Shown: positions 55,994-64,000 of the stretch, in pieces
How positions within the stretch are numbered: the stretch's first letter is position 1
Layout: each line of letters starts with the position of its first letter
Origin: Dromiciops gliroides
Lineage: Eukaryota; Chordata; Mammalia; Microbiotheria; Microbiotheriidae
Reading direction: 5' to 3'
Length of the DNA stretch: 64,000 nt
Assembly (NCBI RefSeq): GCF_019393635.1
Contig: NC_057861.1
Coordinates: 77,073,327 to 77,137,326 of the forward strand
Position numbers and translations under genes: made by a program
The notes under the pieces: model-generated
What the model saw: the letters and a program-made list of their open reading frames with translations, nothing else
What the model was told of the DNA's origin: nothing
Databases searched by the model: none

Positions 55994-58900
55994 TTAGGTG
56001 GTGGTAAGGAGCTGGTCCAAGCACCACTGGATCTCTGCCTGTCCTCGGTAGGCCTTTTTCAGGCCCCGAGGAAGGTATCGGCATGAGGACAGGTTGAGGT
56101 AGCTGAGATCTGGGCAGCTGCTGATCACAGAGCTGTAGAGGGACAGAAAGGGGGGACAGTCAGTGAGCATCCAAACTGGCTCTCTGTCCCATAACCTATC
56201 AGCCCTGGGCCTGAGAGGCGTGGCAGGATACAGCTAGAAAGTGCCTAAGTCCCATAGCTTGCATTGTTACATAGTAAATAGAAACTACTCCAAGGTTATT
56301 GTGCAATAGTTAAGGGATGAAGGGAAGGAGGACTCCCTGTGTCTTTCCTGTAAAGTGAGGAAGGGAGATTTGGAGGGAAAGAAGGGTTTGGTGGAGGGAG
56401 GGAACAAAGGCTTTGAGGGGAAAGGAAGGTGGAGGTTTGGGGAGGAGAATAAAAGTAGACTGGGAGAGAGGAGGTAGGGAGAGTGAAAGAAAGTAGGTTC
56501 TGAGAGGTGGTTTGGGGGAAGAGAGGAAAGAAAGATTTCAGGAAGGCAGGGGGGACAGAGGAAAGGCATGTCTGGGGGAAATGGGCAAGAAGGGTTCTTA
56601 CAGAAAAAGAAAGGTTCGCAGAGGAGAGGAAAAGGAGAGAAGAGAAAGGGGGAAAGGAGGGGAAAGGAGAATTATAGGTTGGCAGATTTGAAGGGAGGGA
56701 AGGAAGGCTGGGGAGGAAGGAAGGGAAAAAGCTTTAGGGCAAGGCTAGGCTGGGCACGAAGTATGACATGGGGAAGATACAGAGTCTTGAGGCTTGGGTC
56801 CTCACCTGATAGTTGCCACAGTAACCTGGGTGCCCTTGAGGCTGAGAGAGCGAAGGATGGGGCTGTAGCCATTGCCAGTGCTTGAAAATGCTGCCAGGGC
56901 CCGCCTCAAGTCCTCTTCGTGGTAGCACTGGCCATTCAGGTCTAGCTCCTGGAGAGTGCGATGCCACTTCCACGTGATCAAGGGGCTTCCCTCCTTGGGC
57001 AGAGCCACCCAAATGACTGAACCATACAGACCCAAGTGTAGTTGTTCTAGGTCTGAGCAGAGGGAGAAGAGGAAGGTGCTCAGGGCTGCACAGTACAGCC
57101 TGGATACCCTAACTTGAACCCTCAGGTTAAACTCCCTACCTATGTATGCCCTGAGGTCAAAAGCCAAACCAGTACCCCAATCCTTCCACTTCCCCCTGTC
57201 CCAGCCCTTCCAGAATCTCAGGCTTAGCCTTCCTCATCCCTTTTTTTTTTTTTAAAGTGAGGCAATTGGGATTAAGTGACTTGCCTAGGGTCACACAGCT
57301 AGTAAGTGTTAAGTGTCTGAGGCCAGATTTGAACTCAGGTACTCCTGACTCCAGGGCCAGTGCTCTATCCACTGCACCACCTAGCTGCCCCCTTCCTCAT
57401 CCCTTATACCAGGAGGCTCCCACCTCTTCTAAGACGCTTTCCCTCCTCCAGCATTGGAATTATCTCCCCACTCTGATCTCCCGTAGTAAGTACTACACTG
57501 ACCAGCCACAATACTGCATATTAGTTATTTGTGCTTGGGTTGTATTTCCCTTATAATAAAAATGCCTATTAACACTACTATAAATGATTCACACTACAGA
57601 ACACTTCACCACAGACCTGTGAGGATGGTTCTGTAGTTAAAGAAACTGAGATCTGACAAGATGAAGTGACTTGCCCATGATCACATGGCTCATTTAAATT
57701 CAGCCCTTCCTTGATACAAGCCCAGCTCTCTCTCCTCTATACTACAACATGCTGTATGTCCTCCCTCACCCACATGTATCTCTCCCCACTCCATCCCCCA
57801 CATGGCCTAGGCCAAGCAGGAGCAAACAGGGCAGGCCCAGTGCTCACCAAGGCAAGGCAAGCTGGACAGGCCTGCAGGTGTGAGGCGGGCACAGCCTCGG
57901 AGGTCCAGCACCCGCAGGCGAGGAGATCTGTGCAGTAGGCGGTACAGGACCTCGTCACTCACATAGGTGATGGTGGACGTGGCCAGGCAGAGCTCCTCCA
58001 GGTCTGGGAATCCAGGACCCATGGCTACTCCACGTCCTCCCATTTTGGGGGACCAGACCAGGTTCAGCAACCGCAGGACCTGTGAGTAGAGATGGGGGAC
58101 TCAGGCTCAGAGTTCAGCAGATGCTCCAGGTGGCTGGAGCTCAGTCAGACCTTTAGGCTATGACAGAGATCAGAGGGCAAGGGAGGGAACAGACACATAC
58201 CAGGAAGTACTACTACTTTGTAATCAAGGCAGTGTAGGGGGTCTGTACCTAGGAACAAAGGTGGATAGAGAGGACCTAGAGATGGGGATAGCAATAGCTG
58301 GGAATTGAAGGGAGATGGTGGGGAGGGAGGTAAGGGGGGAGAGGGAGGTGACCTTACCAAGGCAGGGGTAGCTGAGAAGAGAGTAATAACTGGGGACTAG
58401 GGCCTGGTACTGGCAGTCAGGGATAAAATTAACTGAACATGAGAGATACTTGGGGCTGGGAATAATAATAGCTATAGGTGAGAGTGGAGGATACCTACAC
58501 CTAGGGACAAGGAGGTACTTATGGTTAAAGATGGGAATACCTGAGGACAAGGGGTACCTGGAGCTGGGGACAGCCAGCCTGCAGAGCTTCAATGTGCAGC
58601 TGAAAGTGTTGATTATTGGGCTTTATCCCTGTGTCCACCTCAAGGAGCTGGAGTTGTGGGCAGCAACCATTCTGCCAAGGAGACCGGGGGTTATAAGGAT
58701 TAGGGGTTGGGTGGTAGGATAGAGCTCAGCTCAGGGATGGGCACAGAAATCTGTCAAACACAACCTTCCCTATATTTCCCCTGCTCCATCCTTTCTCCCA
58801 CCAAATGAGGCTCACCGACAGCAAGGAGATGATGGAGGTCATTTGGCTACTGTAAGTTAGCCACAACCGCCGGAGTTGTTTGCCCGCTGCCTCCAGAAAG

Positions 58901-61900
58901 CCAAGTACTGCTGCTGCCTCGACCTGAAAACAAACATTGAACCGATCACTGCTAGGCTCCTTTTCAGGGGTGAGGGAGGGTGAATGGGAATAGTTGGGGC
59001 GGCTAGGTGTGACGAGGCACTCACCTGGGAGTTCTGCAGGTTGAGGCTATCCAGCTGGGGGCAGGCCCTGGGCAGGGTAACCAAGGCCTCTGCTGTTACA
59101 GACTGACAGTGGGAAAGCTTGAGAGATGTGAGATGGGGACAAGACTCACTGACAGCCTATTAGGGCAAAGGAAATTTTGGCATTAGACAAGGCCATCTTC
59201 ACCAGATGCCTTCCCGTTATGGGCCGGCTCTAGTAACCCTCTTCATTCCTCTGGCTCCTTCCTATAAGAGAGGGAAACCAGGTCTGACCCAATCCTACCC
59301 CTTCTACTCTCTTAACTCAGGCACTCGACTCCCTCCTGCCCACATCTCATTCTACTTCCCTTCACATACTTTCCAGTCCCACCCAACTGGAATACTAACT
59401 GACATACTGTCTTCTACCTTTGTGTATCTGCATGGGCTATGTCCCGGGTCTGGAATATGCTCCCTCCTCATCTTTGCCTTCTTCTTTTAAAGCTAAGCAT
59501 GCTGCCTCCACAACACACAAGACACACACATACCCAACACAGTTTGTGGGAGTAAGAGTATAAACACCTGAAGAATGGGGAAAGGCTCCCTGAAGAGGGA
59601 AGGGGGAAGGAGGGTCCTGGAGCTGTGCTCTATAGAAAGGCGGGGTCTCTGCAAAGTGCAGGTGAGGAGGGAGAATATTCCCAGCAGGGCATTCTTGTGT
59701 ATATGTATGCAAGTGGGAGGTATGGTGCCCTGTGTGGGTAACAGCAAGCTGTCCAGTTTGGCTAAAAAACAAAGTAGCATATGATGGGGAGTGATGTATG
59801 ATCAGTAGGAAAAGATAACTTGAAGCTGGATTGTAAAGAGCTTTAACTGCCAAATAGAAGAGTCTATATGTGCTTCTAGAAGAAACTGGGAGCCACTGAA
59901 GCTTCTTCAGCAGGGGAGTGATGGCTGATCTATGATAGTAGCAGTGACACTGTCTATACCCGTGGGTGTCCAATAAAGCTGGGACCCATTTTTCTTTTCC
60001 TCAGGTTCCTATTTCCCCCATTCCTAACTCCAGGACATTGTGGAAAATAAGTAATGATGGAGAGAGGAAGGGAGAGAGGGAGAGAAGATAAAATATAAGA
60101 GGGAGGAAAGAAGGGAGGAGGAAGATGGGAGAGAAAAGAGAATAAGCATTTATATAGCACGTCCTATGTACCAGGCACTGTGTTGGGTGCTTTTTTTTAC
60201 AAATATTATCTCATTTTATCCTCACAATAACCCTGAGCTAGGTGCTATTATTAGCCCCATTTAACAGCTGAGGAAACTGAGGCAGACAGAGGTTAAGTGA
60301 CTTGTCTGGAGTCACACAGCTAGTAAGTGTATGGGGCTGGATTTGAACACAGGCCTTCTGACACCAGCCCCAGAGCTATCCACTGTACCACCCAGCTGCC
60401 TAGAGGCAAGAAAGGGTTCTGCTTGGGGGTCTGAATCTTCCTTCCCCTCCCAGCAGGTACTAGGATTTAGAGGGTAATACTAGGAAGATCTGTTTGATGC
60501 TGCCTAGAGGGATGGCAAGTAAACAGTGGGGAGAGCTCCTAGGCACTAAGTACTCCTGGCCTAGGTGAGGAAGGTGCATGCTGATGGAAATGTTAACACT
60601 TACAAAGCAATTTGAAAAAAGCAGAAAAGGTTATCTTTCCATTCAAGGAGGAATACATCAGGGTTAGAAGTCAAGGGCAGCTAGGTGGCGCAGTGGATAG
60701 AGCACCAGTCCTGGAGTCAGGAGTACCTGGGTTCAAATCCAGTCTCAGACACTTAACACTTACTAGCTGTGTGACCCTAGGCAAGTCACTTAACCCCAAA
60801 TGCCTCACTAAAAAAAAAAAAAAAAGTCAAGGACAACATCTCCCTCCCAGCCCCCCCAAGCCAATCTCCTCACCTTCAGCATCAGAGGTACATAGTTTTT
60901 CCAGTGGGATAGAGAGAGCTCCCGGAGTAATGAAAACCTGCCATAAAAAAGGGTGTGTATCTATCTCTTTCCAAGATCTCATCATCAGCTCCTCTCTCCT
61001 CACAAAGATGCATGGGCCACCATCCTTCTGGGGTCCCCTCCACCCTAGTCCGGGTAAAGCAGAAGACTCAGGGGAGCAATTCTTCCTGAAAAGAGCATGG
61101 TGCTGGGTGCCAGGAGTAATCCTTTCCCTCACCATGCCCTTCAGCAGGAGGGATTTCGACCCTGTCAAGGACAGTATGCCTGAGTAAACAGCCAGGCCAA
61201 AGAACAAAAGCAGAAAACGTACACTGGGTGAGATAGGTGCATTCTCCTCACCTGTTGGGCACCAGCCACTCTAGAGAACTGAGAATTCTCTTTTCCACCT
61301 TTGAAGGAGGACCCTTTGAGCGAGGAGGCCAAGGTGGGGCCAGAGACACCTTCTGCCACAGCACAGAGTGGGAAGCAGCATCATACCACAGGCGGCACAC
61401 ACGGGCAGCCCTGAAAGGCACAAGGAGTTCTGCTATCCCTGTCTCCCTACTAAATCATTTAGGCCCTCATCCTTAGAACCTCCCACTTGGGACACTAAAA
61501 TAAATAAAACTGCCAAAGCTGGCCTCCTTCCCTCCTTGCCTCTCCAGCCCCACACAGTCCACAGCACTATATACTCTTTCCTCTACTTAGAATATCTTCT
61601 TGCAGTTCTGCCCTTAAGAATTTTTCTAACCCAACCTTTCAGGGAAGGATTGGATACCTGCAAAGGAAGGGCACTGCCCCATCAGATGCTACTAACACTT
61701 GGAATATTCGAACCAAGATCTCCAGAGGAATGTGATCTCCCCAGCCTGGCCCTGAAGTAGTGCTGTCCTGAGAAGGAGACTGCCTCCCCTGCCCTAGGCT
61801 GAGATCTTCACTGTTGGGAGTCTCCACTCGACGTGGCTGGCGACACTTTGGCTGGCAGACCTTTGATCGAGCCAACTTCCTGAGACGGCAGGCCTTTTTC

Positions 61901-62157
61901 CTGTGGGCCCGTGGTGCTGACTCTTCCAGATTGGGTACAATCAGCAGCATATCTTCAGCTTCATGAATGTGATAACCAACTCTTGCAGATGGCCGTCTCC
62001 ATGAACTTTTTCTCTTCTTTTTCTTCTGGGGGGACCCAACTGGAACTGAGGGCCTTGACCTCTTGCTGGGCTTGAAAAGTGATTGCTGTGATGAACTGGA
62101 GTCCTCTTGAGAAGGTAAAACCATCCCATTGCCAGAGTCCTCAGGGACCTCCTCCAT
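55994..62157 (-). CDS. FBXL6: FBXL6, F-box and leucine-rich repeat protein 6
   Basis: Nine coding exons on the minus strand (5' to 3'): 62157-61658, 61410-61252, 60937-60874, 59156-59025, 58923-58816, 58671-58558, 58079-57848, 57052-56806, 56132-55994. They total 1695 bases and 564 residues; all introns are GT-AG and phases agree. Human FBXL6 is about 539 residues. Domains: a basic N-terminal tail (SKRSRPS, QKKKKRK at about 31-50, possibly nuclear-targeting), an F-box at about 139-190 ([24 protein letters not shown]), then leucine-rich repeats to the C-terminus ([54 protein letters not shown]). F-box/LRR proteins bring substrates to SCF (SKP1-CUL1) ubiquitin ligases; the substrate cannot be read from sequence. 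The start ATG at 62157 has A at -3 and G at +4, with an in-frame stop upstream (62179-62181). Confidence 0.96.
56133..56805 (-). other. FBXL6: FBXL6 last intron, purine-rich on plus strand
   Basis: 673-base intron with long GGAGG, GGAAGG and AGAGGA runs at 56320-56740 and no fixed unit. The open frames here come from composition. Confidence 0.8.
57243..57390 (-). repeat. WSINE1-type CORE-SINE in FBXL6 intron
   Basis: Minus-strand copy, same orientation as the gene, flanked by CCTTCCTCATCCCTT at 57228-57242 and 57391-57405. Confidence 0.94.
57570..57735 (-). repeat. MIR element in FBXL6 intron
   Basis: Degraded minus-strand MIR: 'ctgtgaggatggttctgtag', 'agatgaagtgacttgcccat', 'gatcacatggct'. 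Confidence 0.65.
59540..59945 (+). repeat. Old LINE-like repeat in FBXL6 intron
   Basis: 'ggaaaggctccctgaagagg', 'aacagcaagctgtccagttt', 'attgtaaagagctttaactg' and 'actgggagccactgaagctt' match the ancient repeat noted at 55475. It lies in the 1.7-kb third intron. Confidence 0.6.
60140..60402 (-). repeat. MIR/Mar-type CORE-SINE in FBXL6 intron
   Basis: Nearly full minus-strand copy: 'aataagcatttatatagcac', 'ctgaggaaactgaggcagac', 'gtcacacagctagtaagtgt' and head 'ccacccagctgcctag'. Confidence 0.85.
60677..60823 (+). repeat. WSINE1-type CORE-SINE in FBXL6 intron
   Basis: Plus-strand copy (antisense to the gene). The target AAGTCAAGG lies at 60668-60676 and 60824-60832. It ends 50 bases short of coding exon 3. 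Confidence 0.9.
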
Positions 62158-62203
62158 GTTCTCAAGAGATGGAACAAATCATAATGGTGCCCCTAGGGGA
62201 TCC
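62158..62203 (-). other. FBXL6: FBXL6 leader with probable 3' splice acceptor
   Basis: On the minus strand a strong acceptor-like string, 'tctggtttctctcatag' followed by 'gatcccc', ends at 62203, 45 bases before the start codon. The ATG exon is therefore probably the second exon, with a non-coding first exon further upstream. Confidence 0.55.
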
Positions 62204-62439
62204 TATGAGAGAAACCAGAAGGATCCATGTTATGAAAAGGGCATTTATTATGAACTCTGAGGATGAGCACAAAAAGCCTACAGTCCCCACTGTCAGACCC
62301 AACTAAATCCATTTTTTGTAGGGGTGGGGTCAGTTATCACTAGACTGGTAAAATGTACATTCAGATGACTCCTCATTTTCCTGCAACCCACAAACATAAT
62401 CTGCCTGCGTAACATCTCTCACAGCCACCACCCTAGTTC

Positions 62440-63060
62440 AGGCCCCAATTACTTCTCACACGGACTAGTGTAACAACCTACTAACTAGTAGTCTCAAATC
62501 TCTTCTCACTCCAAACCATGTTCCATACAGCTGCCAAAGTGATTTTTCTAAAGCCCAGGTCTGACTGCATGATTCTTATATTGAGTTGCTTGCAATTACT
62601 TGAAAGATAAAAACATAAATTCCTCTTGCCTCTTAAAGCCCTTCACAACCACACCCTAACCTACTTCTCCTGGCTCATTAGATCTTATTCCTTTTTGACA
62701 CACTACATATGGTCTGGCCAAATGGTCCTCCTTGCTGTTGAGCTCACATGACGCTCTACACATCTCTAATGACTGGAGTGAACTTTCTCTTCCCCTTTGA
62801 CTCTAGAATTCCTTACTTCCTTTAAGACTCAGCTCAAGTTCTACTTTCTCCATGAAGACTTTCCTAAGTCCACTGGCTGCCAGTGCCCTCTTCTAAAAAT
62901 TACCCTGTGTTTATTTTGTATGTACTTGTATATGTATATGTTGTATAGAATAAAAGCTCTTGGAGAGACAAGATTGTTCCATTTGCGTCTGTGTAGCATC
63001 AGTGCCTAGCACAGTGCTGGCATAGAGCACACCCAATAAATGCTTATTGATTAACTGATG
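62440..63060 (+). mobile_element. L2-like LINE 3' end
   Basis: 'gactgcatgattcttatatt', 'aagactcagctcaagttcta', 'agtgcctagcacagtgctgg' and the end 'caataaatgcttattgatta' are typical of the L2 3' region. Confidence 0.75.
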
Positions 63061-63193
63061 CTAGTGATGCCATATCACATTACCAAAGATGACTTGTACA
63101 CAAGTGTCATAAAAACAACAACTGTAATGTGTAACATGAAAGAGGGGAATAATCTAAATGTTGCACTAGTATTGACAGAATAAATATTAAGAG

Positions 63194-63340
63194 GGGCGGC
63201 TAGGTAGCACAGTGAATAAAGCACTGGCCTTGGATTCAAGAGGACCTGAGTTCAAATCCAGCCTCAGCCATTTGATGCTGTGAGACCCTGGGCAAGTCAC
63301 TTAACCCTCATTGCCCAACCAAAAAAAACCACACAAACAA
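63194..63340 (+). repeat. WSINE1-type CORE-SINE with 19-bp TSD
   Basis: Plus-strand copy lacking part of the CORE ('gctgtgagaccctgggc'), flanked by ACAGAATAAATATTAAGAG at 63175-63193 and 63341-63359. Confidence 0.94.
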
Positions 63341-63383
63341 ACAGAATAAATATTAAGAGACCTAGAGGACCTGTTGGGTAGAC

Positions 63384-63522
63384 CAGAGGTGTCAAATTCC
63401 TGGCCCACCTGAACAAGATTAAAGTGTAACTAGGAAATGCTTAGCAAAATAAAAACCATGCAACGTTAATTTGTGGTTTTCTGAATCAATATGCATTTCT
63501 ATTTGAGTTTGACATCACTGGA
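63384..63522. mobile_element. Short hAT-like MITE
   Basis: The ends 'cagaggtgtcaaattc' and 'gagtttgacatcactgg' are near inverted repeats, about 140 bases apart. This resembles small mammalian non-autonomous hAT elements. The 8-base duplication is not clear. Confidence 0.5.
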
Positions 63523-63539
63523 ACAGATCATCTAAGGAA

Positions 63540-63965
63540 GATTTTTCAAAGTTCAAAGACATGACTCATTCAGGATGTAGAAGGCATGGTAAGAGTCTGA
63601 TCTGTACCAAAGGAAGGAAAACTTATGGATAAGACTAAGGTACTGGATTATAAACATACTGGGATGGGAAATCAGGGAATGCTAGGGACAGAATATATGC
63701 AGATTTTAGGAAAAAAACATTTGACAAAGGAAAGTCTGTCTTACTCTCCTTGTGAACAAGATAGAGATATGGGGCAAATGATTCTGCAACTGGTGGATTC
63801 TGAACTAGTTAAATGCTAGGACCCAAGGAACAGCCATTCATGTATTCATGTCAAAATGAAGAGAGAGCTCTCCTGGAGGGATCCCATCTTTGACTCTGCT
63901 GTTTAACATTTTTGTCAGTGACTTTGTTAAAGGTGCAAGTGCTATGTAAATAGTCAGGGAAAAAA
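63540..63965 (+). mobile_element. CR1/L3-like LINE reverse-transcriptase fragment
   Basis: The text 'gactctgctgtttaacattt' reads LLFNIFVSDF, the CR1/L3-type GPLLFNIFINDL motif region. Upstream text such as 'aacatttgacaaaggaaagt' and 'acaagatagagatatggggc' fits the preceding reverse-transcriptase part. It is frame-broken and runs toward the window edge. Confidence 0.7.
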
Positions 63966-63973
63966 ACCAACCT

Positions 63974-64000
63974 GGGGCAGCTAGGTGGCGCAGTGGATAA
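63974..64000 (+). repeat. WSINE1-type CORE-SINE, cut by window edge
   Basis: The head 'ggggcagctaggtggcgcag' starts 27 bases before the end of the window. Confidence 0.85.

Noticed and set aside
59437-59973. 178-residue minus-strand frame in an FBXL6 intron
   Set aside because: Lies over an old LINE-like repeat; splice-site and phase evidence already joins FBXL6 exons 3 and 4 across it.
60612-61187. 191-residue plus-strand frame
   Set aside because: Crosses a SINE and the antisense of FBXL6 exon 3; no family features.

Overview
This window is 64 kb of a marsupial nuclear genome, most likely an Australian marsupial and plausibly a dasyurid. The evidence is repeat content. About 46 copies or pieces of a tRNA-headed CORE-SINE of the WSINE1 type lie here, roughly one per 1.4 kb, with marsupial L1 tails, MAR1/MIR-like SINEs, L2-like and CR1/L3-like LINEs, a hAT DNA transposon and several LTR-element fossils. 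No bacterial-type gene, CRISPR array or operon is present. The species call is inference; 'marsupial' is well supported.

Two host protein genes are readable, both on the minus strand and both multi-exon. FBXL6 (F-box and leucine-rich-repeat protein 6) spans 55994-62157 with nine coding exons giving 564 residues. TMEM249 (small two-membrane-span protein, as I recall reported as a subunit of the sperm CatSper channel) spans 34118-42758 with six coding exons giving 246 residues. I fixed each exon boundary by hand from splice sites, phase and remembered human protein sequence. As I recall, the two genes are close same-strand neighbours on human 8q24.3, so the order is conserved, but here about 13 kb of stacked L1s and SINEs separates them. 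The genes have no evident joint function: one is a substrate receptor of a cullin-RING ubiquitin ligase, the other a flagellar channel part.

Layout. 1-8.3 kb: an old Ty3/gypsy polymerase fossil (minus strand) cut up by L1, SINE and hAT pieces. 8.3-20 kb: SINEs, nested L1s and one whole hAT element with 8-base target duplications. 20-22.9 kb: sequence I do not recognise, with two SINEs. 22.9-26.5 kb: a two-LTR endogenous retrovirus fossil with a tRNA-Leu primer site. 26.5-33.9 kb: L1 pieces (including a true L1 5' end), an L2-like LINE, an LTR-like block and two unidentified insertions. 34-42.8 kb: TMEM249, with a solo LTR in an intron. 42.8-55.9 kb: intergenic CR1/L3 pieces and densely nested L1s. 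56-62.2 kb: FBXL6. 62.2-64 kb: old LINE remains upstream of FBXL6; no SLC52A2 exon is visible.

I found no undescribed gene system. The best second-look items are the repeated use of single target sites by successive SINEs or L1s, a SINE-spacer-SINE unit inside one target duplication, the Ty3/gypsy fossil, and gene-structure points in FBXL6 and TMEM249.
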